Notes under the pieces: model-generated | The model's database searches: none | Told to the model about the DNA's origin: nothing | The model's input: the letters and a program-made list of their open reading frames with translations, nothing else | In this document: one piece after another, positions 17,207 to 25,576 of the stretch | Position numbering within the stretch: position 1 is the stretch's first letter | Layout: every line of letters begins with the position of its first letter | Assembly: GCA_017307375.1 (NCBI GenBank) | Contig: JAFKFH010000004.1 | Span: 310,001-374,000, forward strand | Source: Alphaproteobacteria bacterium | GTDB lineage: Bacteria > Pseudomonadota > Alphaproteobacteria > Ferrovibrionales > Ferrovibrionaceae | Direction of reading: 5' to 3' | Length of the DNA: 64,000 nt | Made by a program: the position numbers and the translations under genes

Positions 17207-17634
17207 GCTGCGAGCCTCACGGTCGCGTCCCGCAGGAATTCCGCGAAGGTCAGGTCAGGGCAGCAGTCGCTGATGGCGAGCCAACGCGAGTACCTCGCCC
17301 GGCTTGGTGTAGCTGCGGGCACAATCGCGGTTTGCCCCCCGTAGGCCACTGTGAAGGCCTTGGTCGGCGCGTGCAGCGAGGCGAGGTGCGATTGCAGGGC
17401 GTGGCGGCCTGCCTCCGTCACGCTGAAAAAGGCCATTTGGCCGGCGCTCCCTGTGAACCGCCAGTGCGGCGAGGCGCGGAAGGAATTGGCCAGATCGCTA
17501 CGGGTATCGATTGCGAAGTAATTTCGATAGCTCTTCTTCAGCGGCCAGATCGGCCTTCCCAAGGCGTGGTCGATATGATCCATCGCCTTGTCCTTCAGGT
17601 AGCGGTCGACCGAGGGGTTGTCTGTCACAGGCAT
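17203..17634 (-). CDS. Phage hypothetical protein, 143 residues
   Basis: The protein begins MPVTDNPSVDRYLKDKAMDH, has a central aromatic stretch (SYRNYFAIDTRSDLANSF) and a segment FFSVTEAGRHALQSHL that resembles small phage proteins acting with others. No signal peptide or membrane helix. Function not recognised. Confidence 0.55.
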   Translation of the reverse strand: MPVTDNPSVDRYLKDKAMDHIDHALGRPIWPLKKSYRNYFAIDTRSDLANSFRASPHWRFTGSAGQMAFFSVTEAGRHALQSHLASLHAPTKAFTVAYGGQTAIVPAATPSRARYSRWLAISDCCPDLTFAEFLRDATVRLAA

Positions 17635-18662
17635 ACCTCCGGCATCCCGTTGTGCTCGACACCGTCGAGGAGTCTGCCGGCGCGGGCTTTGCCGACGCGG
17701 GCCATATAGATCGAGCCTGGCTCAGTGCTGCGCCCGGTCTCGTTCAGGACGTCGGAGCAGGATCTGCCGCTCGGATGGACGATGGTGACGCGGCCGGACC
17801 TGACGTCGCCGCCAAGGTCACCGCCGGGGTGCGGCTTGTGCAGTACCCATTCGCCATTCTGCTTGTGGAAGTAGGCGGTATCGGTGTCACGGCAGTCGTC
17901 GCGCAGCCTGCGAAACCATTTCGTGTGCGTAGGCCTGCCTGTGCTGCCCGTCTCCCCGCCATCGATCACTAGGCGGATGCGCTCCCGCACGTAGCCGGGG
18001 TCGACATCGCCGATGCGCATCCACTTCCCTTCGAGCGCGTCGAAGGTGGCCCGGTGGCCGTCATACGGCCGCGGGATGGCGCGGAGGTTCACCTCACCCA
18101 GCAGCGGCTCGGCCGAGACGAAACGGATCACTGCCGGCACATCGAGCAGGTAGCGCAACCGCAGGTTGGCCATGGCCTGGTTTTCGACGGTGACGCCGAG
18201 CCACACGTTCGGCGGCGGCTGGCGCTTGTGGATCCATGAGTAGAGCCATGCCAACAGCGCGCTGCGCTCGGCCGCGACCGCCGCGTCGAAGGCACGACGC
18301 AGCTGATTCAGGATGTTCATCGGCCGCTTGGTCAGCAGCATCCAGTCGAGGCCCGGCGTCTCCCGGATCTCGTCCAGCAGGTCCACCAGCCATTCTATCG
18401 GCACCTGGTTGTCCCAGGGGTCGCCGAGCGAGGGCGCGAACACCCGCCGGCGGACGCCGTCGGCAAGGGCCTTTCGGTGCCAGCGTCGCGGCAGCTTCCA
18501 GTTCGCGGCGCTGGTTCGCCGACGCTCGGCGAAATCTCCGCCCATACGCCCTTCGACCAGCGCCTTGGCGTAGCAGCTGTCGCAGGCCGCCGAGATCTGC
18601 GTGCAACCGATCCACGGGTTGAACGTATGATCGGTCCACTGGATGCCGGTTTGCTCACCCAT
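17625..18662 (-). CDS. Phage Gp37/Gp68 family protein (DUF5131), radical SAM-like
   Basis: The 345-residue product starts GIQWTDHTFNPWIGCTQIS, the signature of the Gp37/Gp68 family. Cysteines 20, 27 and 30 (CTQISAACDSCYA) could bind an iron-sulfur cluster as in radical SAM enzymes. Further family blocks are RVFAPSLGDPWDNQVP, LDWMLLTKRP, NVWLGVTVENQ and IRFVSAEPLLG. The reaction is unknown; the fold suggests radical chemistry on nucleic acid or a nucleotide (inference). The family is common in phages and integrative elements. Confidence 0.85.
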   Translation of the reverse strand: MGEQTGIQWTDHTFNPWIGCTQISAACDSCYAKALVEGRMGGDFAERRRTSAANWKLPRRWHRKALADGVRRRVFAPSLGDPWDNQVPIEWLVDLLDEIRETPGLDWMLLTKRPMNILNQLRRAFDAAVAAERSALLAWLYSWIHKRQPPPNVWLGVTVENQAMANLRLRYLLDVPAVIRFVSAEPLLGEVNLRAIPRPYDGHRATFDALEGKWMRIGDVDPGYVRERIRLVIDGGETGSTGRPTHTKWFRRLRDDCRDTDTAYFHKQNGEWVLHKPHPGGDLGGDVRSGRVTIVHPSGRSCSDVLNETGRSTEPGSIYMARVGKARAGRLLDGVEHNGMPEVCL

Positions 18663-18870
18663 GGCGGCCCCCCAGCATCACCTTGCGGGCGCGGATCTTG
18701 GCCCGCGCACGATCAATGAGTCGGCCAGTGACCGTCTCGGGCAGCGCTCGCCCGCGAGCCACGATCGTCGCGACGTCGTCGAGCGCGTCATCGGCGCCGA
18801 GCAGCGCGACCATGGCAGCGAACGCGGCGGACTTGGGGCGAAGGGTCTGGTCGATCGGAGCGGGATACAT
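18655..18870 (-). CDS. Small helical phage protein, 71 residues
   Basis: MYPAPIDQTLRPKSAAFAAM opens a helical protein ending in a very basic RLIDRARAKIRARKVMLGG, which could contact nucleic acid. The ATG touches the stop of the exonuclease gene. No family recognised. Confidence 0.5.
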   Translation of the reverse strand: MYPAPIDQTLRPKSAAFAAMVALLGADDALDDVATIVARGRALPETVTGRLIDRARAKIRARKVMLGGRHG

Positions 18871-19745
18871 CAGAAGTCCTCACCGTCGTCGCTGTCGTCA
18901 ATCTCGCGGTCCTGGTGGTCCGCGCCGTCGTCCTGCAGCTGGGGCGGATAGCGCCGCTCAAGCTCGGTTCGCGCCGTGTAGATCACGTCGGCGTCGAAAT
19001 CCCGGGCGAGCACCCAATGCAGGAAGTCATCGTCGACATCGATCCACCGGCCGCCCTTGTGGTTTCCAAACGGCACCCGGGCGAGCAGGGCCGGCGCCAC
19101 CGTCCAGGCCTCGGCCTGTTCCACGCTGATGTCGCCAAGGAGCGAGACCAGCAGGTTGGCGGTGACGAAGGCGTCCGGCGCCGCCCGGTGGGCCGGGTTG
19201 GCGTAGCGGCGATCGAAACCGCCGGGGTCGCGCCAGAACCGCAGCACCTGGTTGGAATGGCGCGGCGCCTCGGGCCACAGCCGAAGCGCCAGCTTGCGGG
19301 CGCAGATCCACCTGGCGGGGCCGATCACGTCGGGCGTCAGCCACGCCTGTTCGGTTTCGACGCCGAATGCGGCCCATGCGACGATCTGTTCGCCCGGCGC
19401 CACGGCCCGCAGGCGTGGCAGCACCGTGGCCCAGTCGGGCGCGCCGACCAGGTCGCCTGCCGTCAGCTGGTTCACCGCCTGGGCCTCGGGCATGATCGGT
19501 CGCCACGGGTTGACGAGCCTCGCGGTCGGCCCACCGGGCCGCAACATCCAGGTCGGCCGGCCCAGCAGGTCGTACCCCCAGGGTACCAGGTCGATCCAGC
19601 CGGCCTCGATCACCGCGTGATCGGGCGGCAGGCCGCCGGTCGTCTCGAAATCGACCACGCGGATGATCGGCGCGGGGCCGCCATCGGGCGGTCGCCGCAC
19701 GGCGCGGCCGGTCATGCGGGCGAGAATGCGCCGGAGAAACGTCAT
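18870..19745 (-). CDS. DnaQ-like 3'-5' exonuclease with ExoX-type C-terminus
   Basis: The 291-residue protein carries the DEDD exonuclease motif I as DFETTG (Asp32, Glu34). A later AHRAAPDAFVTANLL supplies the His and Asp of motif III (DEDDh type). The C-terminal part (VPFGNHKGGRWIDVDDDFLH, then DADVIYTARTELER) matches the ExoX-like C-terminal module. It would degrade single strands or trim 3' ends in phage recombination or nucleotide salvage. It is one of few clear enzymes in the left arm. Confidence 0.85.
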   Translation of the reverse strand: MTFLRRILARMTGRAVRRPPDGGPAPIIRVVDFETTGGLPPDHAVIEAGWIDLVPWGYDLLGRPTWMLRPGGPTARLVNPWRPIMPEAQAVNQLTAGDLVGAPDWATVLPRLRAVAPGEQIVAWAAFGVETEQAWLTPDVIGPARWICARKLALRLWPEAPRHSNQVLRFWRDPGGFDRRYANPAHRAAPDAFVTANLLVSLLGDISVEQAEAWTVAPALLARVPFGNHKGGRWIDVDDDFLHWVLARDFDADVIYTARTELERRYPPQLQDDGADHQDREIDDSDDGEDF

Positions 19746-20053
19746 TGCGCGCCCTCCGACCGCAGCGCGGCGGCGATCGCCTCTTCGACGGCGCGCCGCA
19801 GCCCGATCAGCATGGGCACGGGCGCCGATTTCGGGCCGCCGGGCGTGACCATGCGGCCGGATCGGACATAGAGATCGTCGACGGGCAGCGGGGATGAGCC
19901 GCCCGGCAGTTCGAGCCAGTCGAACCGCGGCCGGCCATCAACCAGCTGGGCGCCGCATGCCAGCCATTGCCGGCCCCCGGTCAGGACGATCAGGTCGCGG
20001 CGCTCGGTGGTGGCGTCGGCGGTTTCGGGCCTGGCAAGGGTCTCCGCGCTCAT
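19742..20053 (-). CDS. Phage hypothetical protein, 103 residues
   Basis: The sequence (RRDLIVLTGGRQWLACGAQL, later WLELPGGSSPLPVDDLYVR) looks like a small beta-rich protein with a helical end (MLIGLRRAVEEAIAAAL). It overlaps the exonuclease start by four bases. No family recognised. Confidence 0.5.
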   Translation of the reverse strand: MSAETLARPETADATTERRDLIVLTGGRQWLACGAQLVDGRPRFDWLELPGGSSPLPVDDLYVRSGRMVTPGGPKSAPVPMLIGLRRAVEEAIAAALRSEGAQ

Positions 20054-20592
20054 TCGGCCTCGACGCTCTCATAGGGCAGAACCAGGCCCGACGTGCCGAG
20101 CACGCCGGCCGCACGTTCCCCTGCCGACAGATGCCCGAATGCTGCGATGCTGACCGTGTAGCAGGCATGTTTCCGGTCGATCTGCACGATCACCCCGTCC
20201 ATCCCGTCGAAGCGGCAGGCATCGCCCTCGGCAAGCTCGGGAATGATGTTGTGCAGCGCCACCCACGTCGCGACCGCCGTTCTTTGGGCCTGAGCGACAA
20301 TGCCTGTCCAGCTGTCGAGGATCTCGACCAGCTCGGCGTCCGGCGACACCGAGGAATGGTCGTCCAGGTACCTCGCGATTTCGTAGCCGTCATGCATGCC
20401 AGCAACCGCCGGCGTCAGGACGGCAATCCAGTCCTCAGGGGTACTGGCCGCCTCGTCCCAGTCCATGCACCGCTTGGCCAACTCGGCAATCGCGTCGGCC
20501 GTCACGAAGGCCATGTCGCGGGCCGGCCGGGGCGAGTGCTTGATGATCTGCCGGGCACAAACCCCCGGAAACGGAAGAGGAGCCTCGTTCAT
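20050..20592 (-). CDS. Phage hypothetical protein, 180 residues
   Basis: MNEAPLPFPGVCARQIIKHS starts a mainly helical protein. The C-terminal half (VIVQIDRKHACYTVSIAAFG) is beta-rich. No motif permits a functional call. Coupled to both neighbours. Confidence 0.5.
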   Translation of the reverse strand: MNEAPLPFPGVCARQIIKHSPRPARDMAFVTADAIAELAKRCMDWDEAASTPEDWIAVLTPAVAGMHDGYEIARYLDDHSSVSPDAELVEILDSWTGIVAQAQRTAVATWVALHNIIPELAEGDACRFDGMDGVIVQIDRKHACYTVSIAAFGHLSAGERAAGVLGTSGLVLPYESVEAE

Positions 20593-21290
20593 GCGGACGC
20601 TTCCTGGAGCTTTTCGAGGGCGACGTGGGTGTCGAGCACCACGCCGGAGTTGATCCGGATCGTGATGGGCTGGCCGCGCAGTGCATGCGCCGGCAGGCGC
20701 CGCCGCTCGGTCAGGTCCCGGGCCTGGCGCTGCACTTCGTCGAGCAGGATGCCGGCGGCCGAAAGGACGGCGAGGGCCATGGCGCCGCGATCGGGTGCCG
20801 GCTGAAGGGGATCGCCGGTCGCCGCGCGCAACCGTGCCATGCGCCGGTCGACCAGGTCCTGCGGCGGCGTGCCGAGATGTAAAGCGATCGCCTTCAGCGC
20901 GGCCGCGGCCTCGGCGATGCGCAGCGGCTGGATCACGACGTCGCGGCTGACCGCGTTTACCAACAGGTCGAAGACGTTGCCGCCGAAACTGACCGCGGTG
21001 GCAGCCGGGGTGTCGGCCGCGATCTCGCGGGTCGCCGGCGCCGCGAAGTCGAGCGCCACGCCGCGCCGGTCGGCCAGCGCGGCCAGCAGGATCAATGCGT
21101 CGGCGATGTTGGGGCCGCAGGTCTCGGCCGGCGCGTCGAACAGCATGGCCGCGGCCTGATGGCGCGCCGCCTCGACATGACGGCGGATGCGATAGGCCAC
21201 GTCGATATCCGAGGCCGGCGCGTAGCCGTGCGCCGTGGCCCAGCGCGCCACCGACCTGACCGTTTCGTGCTGCACTGGGGCCGCGGTCAT
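20589..21290 (-). CDS. Phage hypothetical protein, 233 residues
   Basis: From the ATG at 21290 (MTAAPVQHETVRSVARWATA) the protein is an all-helical, alanine-rich sequence with regularly placed arginines. The segment LILLAALADRRGVALDFAAP recurs in related form in the 130-residue gene at 21823-22215 (VVTALADRRGAALSPADFTF), suggesting shared ancestry of part of these two genes. Function unknown. Confidence 0.5.
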   Translation of the reverse strand: MTAAPVQHETVRSVARWATAHGYAPASDIDVAYRIRRHVEAARHQAAAMLFDAPAETCGPNIADALILLAALADRRGVALDFAAPATREIAADTPAATAVSFGGNVFDLLVNAVSRDVVIQPLRIAEAAAALKAIALHLGTPPQDLVDRRMARLRAATGDPLQPAPDRGAMALAVLSAAGILLDEVQRQARDLTERRRLPAHALRGQPITIRINSGVVLDTHVALEKLQEASA

Positions 21291-21826
21291 TCGGCCGCTT
21301 CCGTTGCCGCGACGGTGGCGGCGGGCTGGTCGTACCAGACCCGATGGTCGGCGGGCAGCCACGCCTCGAACTCGGCCATCATCTCGGTAAGGTCGGGGTG
21401 GCGGTCCATCGTGCCGCCCTGGTCGCCGCGCTGGGAGAGGATCAGCAGGAAGCCGCGCGGCCCGTGCGGGCAGATCTCCCCGCGGATCCGGGCGGCATGG
21501 CAGAGCAGGACGAACAGCGTCAGCGACTGGGTATCGAAGGTCGACATCCCGCGCGAAACCACCGGTACGGCAATGCTTTCATGGCTGCCGTGGAACCAGC
21601 AAATTTCGTCCCAGTCGATCCGCGCGTTGTAGATGCCGCCCAGCACCATGCCGAGGATGTCGAAGGCCTTGGCCTGAAACGCCGTCAGCTTTTCCGGACC
21701 GTTGCGCCAACCGCGACCGGCGCTTGCCCTGGCCGCAGCGGCACCTTGGCGGCGCTGATCAAGGGACTTGACCACGGCCATGTTGCGCTCGACCCAGCCG
21801 GCATGGTCGACCAGGGCATAGCTCAT
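21287..21826 (-). CDS. Phage hypothetical protein, 179 residues
   Basis: Starting at 21826 (MSYALVDHAGWVERNMAVVK), the protein has a helical core containing AFDILGMVLGGIYNARIDW and an aromatic C-terminal end (EAWLPADHRVWYDQPA). No recognised domain. Confidence 0.5.
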   Translation of the reverse strand: MSYALVDHAGWVERNMAVVKSLDQRRQGAAAARASAGRGWRNGPEKLTAFQAKAFDILGMVLGGIYNARIDWDEICWFHGSHESIAVPVVSRGMSTFDTQSLTLFVLLCHAARIRGEICPHGPRGFLLILSQRGDQGGTMDRHPDLTEMMAEFEAWLPADHRVWYDQPAATVAATEAAE

Positions 21827-22215
21827 CGGGCGGCCTGCACGGTGAGGAGTTGGCGGCCCTGGGCCCGCCGGCGGGCCGGGCGCACCCGCTCGGTCCGGTC
21901 GACGAACCCGAGGCCGATGAGCAGGAAGGTGAAATCGGCCGGCGACAGCGCCGCGCCGCGCCGGTCGGCGAGCGCCGTGACGACGTCGCCGAACCTCGCC
22001 AGCACGTGCCAGGCATCGTCCCAGGCGAGGAGCTTCGGCGCTACCCTGCCGCTGCCGAGGCGTTCCCACGCCATCGACATTTCGCCGAATGTCCCGCAGG
22101 GTTCGGCGTCGTAGAGGCCGAACGAGATCATGTCGACCACGGCGGGGTCAGGGTACGCGGCATCGCGGAACCACCAGGCCTGCGAGTGATGGTGAAACCC
22201 CCGGATCTCGGTCAT
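21823..22215 (-). CDS. Phage hypothetical protein, 130 residues
   Basis: MTEIRGFHHHSQAWWFRDAA begins a protein with a histidine/tryptophan-rich N-terminus, a helical middle and a basic C-terminus (RTERVRPARRRAQGRQ). Partial likeness to the 233-residue gene is noted there. Function unknown. Confidence 0.5.
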   Translation of the reverse strand: MTEIRGFHHHSQAWWFRDAAYPDPAVVDMISFGLYDAEPCGTFGEMSMAWERLGSGRVAPKLLAWDDAWHVLARFGDVVTALADRRGAALSPADFTFLLIGLGFVDRTERVRPARRRAQGRQLLTVQAAR

Positions 22216-22313
22216 CAGGCCCAGGCCTTCGCGACGATGTAGAAGATGGCGCCGGTCAGCAGCACGCTGATCGCGGGCAGGGCGGCGGGGTGAAAGAACG
22301 CGCGCTCAAGCAT
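22215..22313 (-). CDS. Membrane peptide, 32 residues
   Basis: The whole peptide is one membrane helix with a short soluble start (MLERAFFHPAALPAISVLLT, then GAIFYIVAKAWA). It overlaps the ProQ-like gene by 8 bases and shares a base with the next start, so it is part of the coupled chain. A regulator of a membrane protein or a small inhibitor is possible; nothing more can be said. Confidence 0.5.
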   Translation of the reverse strand: MLERAFFHPAALPAISVLLTGAIFYIVAKAWA

Positions 22314-22839
22314 CGGCGCTGGCCTCTGCCCGGGCCTCCGCGCGGCGCTGGGCGCGAAGCTGCCGCAGTTCGCGGCTTCGGCGCTCGGCCCGCGCGTGCA
22401 TCTGCAACCGGGCCTCGGCCCGCTGCCGCGCCGCGGCGCTGACCAGACCCGCCGGCTCGCCCTCCAGGTCGATCCGCTCATCGAAACCCAGTAGGCCGCG
22501 GGCGTAGCGTGGCCCAACCGTGTAGTCGTGAATGGCCCTGCGAATGCGCTTTCTGGTGAGCGGCTCCCCATCCAGGCCGATGACGCCGCGCGCGATGACG
22601 TCGCGGTCGATCCCGATCTTCAGCGGCCGTTTCGGGCTGATCCCGCCGGCCTTGGAGAACGCGGCCGGGAATGCCGCCGCCAGCGCCAGCCTATCCTTTG
22701 TCACGATGGCGCGGCGTTCGCTTCCGGTCAGAGGGCGATCCTCGGCGGGCGCGGCGGGCGGAGCGGCGATACGGTCTTCGCAGGCGCCGGGCGCCGGGGC
22801 CGTAAGGAGGACGGGGATCAGGTCGACCGCGTCGGACAT
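22306..22839 (-). CDS. ProQ/FinO-domain RNA chaperone
   Basis: The 177-residue protein has a central ProQ/FinO domain (about 45-125). The signatures are LALAAAFPAAFSKAGG, PLKIGIDRDVIARG, RKRIRRAIHDYTVGPRYARG and a final ERIDLEGEPAG. A proline-rich leader precedes it and a very basic arginine/alanine helix follows, as in RNA-binding members. These proteins bind structured RNA and control conjugation or many small RNAs. In a phage it could protect phage RNA or act on host mRNAs (inference). The ATG at 22839 shares a base with the upstream stop. Confidence 0.85.
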   Translation of the reverse strand: MSDAVDLIPVLLTAPAPGACEDRIAAPPAAPAEDRPLTGSERRAIVTKDRLALAAAFPAAFSKAGGISPKRPLKIGIDRDVIARGVIGLDGEPLTRKRIRRAIHDYTVGPRYARGLLGFDERIDLEGEPAGLVSAAARQRAEARLQMHARAERRSRELRQLRAQRRAEARAEASADA

Positions 22840-23633
22840 CAGAAATACCTCCGGGCTTGGGCGACGATCTCGGGGTCGTCGACGGCGGGATAGACGGGCG
22901 GGGCACCGGGTGCGGCCCTGGGCGGGTCCGGCGGCTGGATGCGCCGCCGGACGCAAAGGATGTCGATCGCGAAGGCGCCGTCCGGCCGGCTCTCGACCCG
23001 CTGGACCAGCGCGGTCACCGGCACTCCGGCATCGGCCGCGCCCGTCGTCTCCAGGGCCTCGGCCAGCGCGGCAAGGTGCGCGGCGAGCGACCGGGCGGGG
23101 AACATGCCGCCCTCGGCCGGCTTCATGACGTAGCTGACCAGCTGGTCGCGCATCCCGTCGGCCATGAGGCGGATCTTGATCGGTGCGCGGCATTCCGGGC
23201 AGCTGACGCCGACGGTACCGATAGCCCCGCCTCCGAACTCGACCGGGCCGAGCTTGAGGTGGTGCCGCGCAAAGAAGGTCAGGCCGAGCCAGGCGTCCGC
23301 CAGCAATCGCCCGTGATCCTGCCGATCGGCGCCCAGCTCGCGGGCCAGCCGGTTTACCGCGCGGGCCATCACGGTGGCGGCGGCCAGAACGTCGTTCTCG
23401 GTTCCTGCGCACTCGGTCAGTGCGCCATCACGGGGCAACCGGACGCCCAGATTCGCGGCAATGGATGTGACGCCCTGCATGCATCGGTCGACCGCTGGCC
23501 GCAGCCGCATCGGGTTCCGGTCCCTCTGGTCGCCGCGGCCGGCCAATGCGTCCTTCAGGCCGACATGCGCTTCTTCCAGCGTCGAGGCGATGAGGCGCGC
23601 TTCGGCTTGGAGGGGACCGATTGGGCCGTCCAT
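22839..23633 (-). CDS. Phage hypothetical protein, 264 residues
   Basis: The protein from 23633 (MDGPIGPLQAEARLIASTLE) is helical, with a small cysteine pair (VSCPECRAPIKIRLM) about residues 145-160 that may bind a metal together with other residues. The C-terminus ends in a proline-rich stretch. It is second in the leftward operon. No family recognised. Confidence 0.55.
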   Translation of the reverse strand: MDGPIGPLQAEARLIASTLEEAHVGLKDALAGRGDQRDRNPMRLRPAVDRCMQGVTSIAANLGVRLPRDGALTECAGTENDVLAAATVMARAVNRLARELGADRQDHGRLLADAWLGLTFFARHHLKLGPVEFGGGAIGTVGVSCPECRAPIKIRLMADGMRDQLVSYVMKPAEGGMFPARSLAAHLAALAEALETTGAADAGVPVTALVQRVESRPDGAFAIDILCVRRRIQPPDPPRAAPGAPPVYPAVDDPEIVAQARRYF

Positions 23634-24226
23634 CACAGCCGCCCCCGCAGATCGGCCACCGCGGCGCGCGCGGCGGCCTGCAGCATGCCGGCCGGAACCC
23701 AATCGGCCATGCGCTCGGCCTCGTTCAGCAGGTCGGCGGTGTCGAGAATGTCGACCAGCAGCTTGGTCCGGCGCTCGACGTAGACCTCGTCGGCGGGCAG
23801 GCAGCTTGCCAACTGACGGCGGATCGTCTCGACGATGCCGGCGACGTCGCCGGGCGGCACGTAGAGGAAGGCGGCGCGGGCCTCGGCGAGCGTGGTGAAC
23901 AGCCCGTGGGCGATATCCACCCGGCAGGCGCCTTCGCGATCGGGTATCCAGCCCTGGGCAGCATCCCACCTGATGGGCGTTGCCATCCGCACCGTCCACT
24001 CGACCTCCGCGCCGCCGCCGGCGCGATAGGTGCGCCCGGCCAGCAGGGTGGCGACGATGTCGTCGATATCGACGACATCGGGATCTTGGGGAGCGAAGAA
24101 AGCTTCGGCCGTCATCTCGACGCCGTGGGTTTCGCCGTCATCGACCCAGAGGCGAAGGCGCTGGGCCAGCAGGTGTGCCGGAATGCCGGCGAGATGAGGC
24201 GCGAAGGGAAGGGCCAGTATCGACAT
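23633..24226 (-). CDS. First gene of the leftward operon, 197 residues, unknown
   Basis: The ATG at 24226 follows a strong ribosome site (AAGGAGG with suitable spacing), unlike the coupled genes behind it. The protein begins MSILALPFAPHLAGIPAHLL and has an acidic region (DPDVVDIDDIVATLLAG) and a helical C-terminal half. About 125 bases upstream lies an operator-overlapped promoter, so this gene heads the early left transcript. No known family. Confidence 0.65.
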   Translation of the reverse strand: MSILALPFAPHLAGIPAHLLAQRLRLWVDDGETHGVEMTAEAFFAPQDPDVVDIDDIVATLLAGRTYRAGGGAEVEWTVRMATPIRWDAAQGWIPDREGACRVDIAHGLFTTLAEARAAFLYVPPGDVAGIVETIRRQLASCLPADEVYVERRTKLLVDILDTADLLNEAERMADWVPAGMLQAAARAAVADLRGRL

Positions 24227-24346
24227 TGCCGCCTCCTTATCCGCCGCCGGCCCGACGCAGAGGTTCGGGAGGGAGGAAACCGACCGGAGCCGGCGGCGGA
24301 CAGTCGCCGGAGGGCCTCCGGCTGCACCGGCCCATGCGGGCTGGTG

Positions 24347-24398
24347 CAAATAGGTATAGGCCTATAATGGTGGCGACGTCAATAGGCAAAAACCTATT
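24347..24398 (-). promoter_or_regulatory. Left operator/promoter (OL/PL-like)
   Basis: On the minus strand a promoter TTGACG / 18 nt / TATACC reads toward the first leftward gene. It is overlapped by operator sequences: AATAGG (24349-24354), the perfect palindrome TATAGGCCTATA (24355-24366) and the inverted repeat AATAGG-N6-CCTATT (24381-24398). The block at 24347-24364 matches 17 of 18 bases at 30798-30815, so the same repressor should act at both sites. Confidence 0.75.
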
Positions 24399-24742
24399 TG
24401 AAGTTGCCGATGAGGCAACTCGGCGCGCTTTTTCGGCTCATTCCAACGGGGATCGGACAGGGGCACCCGCCATAGCGACGTCACCTTGCGCTCGCATCGA
24501 ATCGTCCCGGCGGCTGAGGCTGGCCAAATGCCAAGGAAACAGGTTGGGCGATCGTCGAGGGGGATCTGTCGCGTCTGCGTGGGTGGAAGCCCCTGATCGT
24601 AGGCGACCCGTTCGACGGCCGCCACAAAACCGGTCGCCCGGGCTGGGTTCGCAGACTGCCGGGAGCGAGAATTTCCGCCGGTGCCGTCCGACGGAAATCG
24701 GTCTGGGTTCAATTGGGCCCTAAAAAAGCACCCTGGTACGGC
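24399..24742. other. Non-coding or decayed stretch between PL and the cargo genes
   Basis: No complete gene with a convincing start lies here. A plus-strand frame from about 24517 to 24765 without a usual start codon reads KPLIVGDPFDGRHKTGRPGW and ends KKAPWYGLRQLLEG. This looks protein-like and may be the tail of a gene truncated when the AT-rich cargo arrived. It is not recognised. Confidence 0.35.
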
Positions 24743-25576
24743 CTACGTCAGTTGCTTGAAGGGTAATGTGCCTCGAACATGGCTGGCATCGGCGAGGCTC
24801 TTTATTAACCTCTCACGATCAGCTGCCTCCAACCAGTTGTAGGAGTCATGAGAATAATCAGAAAGCAAGGTAATGTTCTCAGAGAATTGTTTTTTTAGTG
24901 AAGGGTCGACTGCATACACACCGATCGTTCGCGTCTTCTTGTACTTCTTCCTTGCCTTATCAAGCACGATAGATTTGTAAGCTGCTTCATCAATATTTGC
25001 CGACTGCTTTCTTAAATCTAAAGCGCTGGCGACATGTAATACACCATTTTTCATTGCGAAGTCGGCGGTCAAGCCCTCGTTGCCGGCGATAGCATAGTTC
25101 CGAACAATCCGTCCTTTCTTGATCGCTTCGTCGGGCGCGGCGAGAAGCTTAATCTTGCGAAAGGCCGCCGCCATTTCGGTGATGATCCTGGGCTGGCGCT
25201 GTGCCTTCGCCTTTGCTGGTATATCCACTAGAGCCGCCAGAAGGCTGGACACTTGTTCTTGATAGTCATCTTCGCCGGACGCCTTGAACCAGCCGAGAGA
25301 CGATGACCTAATAAGCCCGGAAAGCAGGGATTGTTCGCCCACTATGTCCGTGGGCGGTATGCCCGCCCTCCGGAGATTGCTCAGCAAATTTGCTGCACCG
25401 GAAATCGCATCTTCCCAGGTTCTGCCAGTGAGCGCACGCAATTTCGCGTCTGCATGGCGAAAGCGGCAGTCAACGCCTTCGTTCGTGAAAACCACGATTC
25501 CAATGTTGACTTTTTCGCCCCGGCGGTCGTCAGGCGTTGCGACTAAGATTGAGTATTCATAGATACGATCCATCAT
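24743..25576 (-). CDS. DUF3037-like partner of a HipA-like kinase
   Basis: The 277-residue protein starts YEYSILVATPDDRRGEKVNI followed by GIVVFTNEGVDCRF, the pattern of DUF3037 proteins (YSxxxxxPDxxRGExVNIGVVxF). A helical middle and a basic C-terminal part follow. DUF3037 genes are often next to HipA-like kinase genes (recalled association), as here, with a 20-base overlap. It could be a target or antagonist of the kinase. Base composition is clearly more AT-rich than the surrounding phage, which suggests recent acquisition. Confidence 0.7.
   Translation of the reverse strand: MMDRIYEYSILVATPDDRRGEKVNIGIVVFTNEGVDCRFRHADAKLRALTGRTWEDAISGAANLLSNLRRAGIPPTDIVGEQSLLSGLIRSSSLGWFKASGEDDYQEQVSSLLAALVDIPAKAKAQRQPRIITEMAAAFRKIKLLAAPDEAIKKGRIVRNYAIAGNEGLTADFAMKNGVLHVASALDLRKQSANIDEAAYKSIVLDKARKKYKKTRTIGVYAVDPSLKKQFSENITLLSDYSHDSYNWLEAADRERLIKSLADASHVRGTLPFKQLT

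Noticed and set aside
24367-24723. Plus-strand frame starting on the TATAATGG at the left operator
   Set aside because: The TATAAT looks like a -10 box but has no fitting -35, and the translation is arginine-rich and unstructured. The operator explains the bases better.
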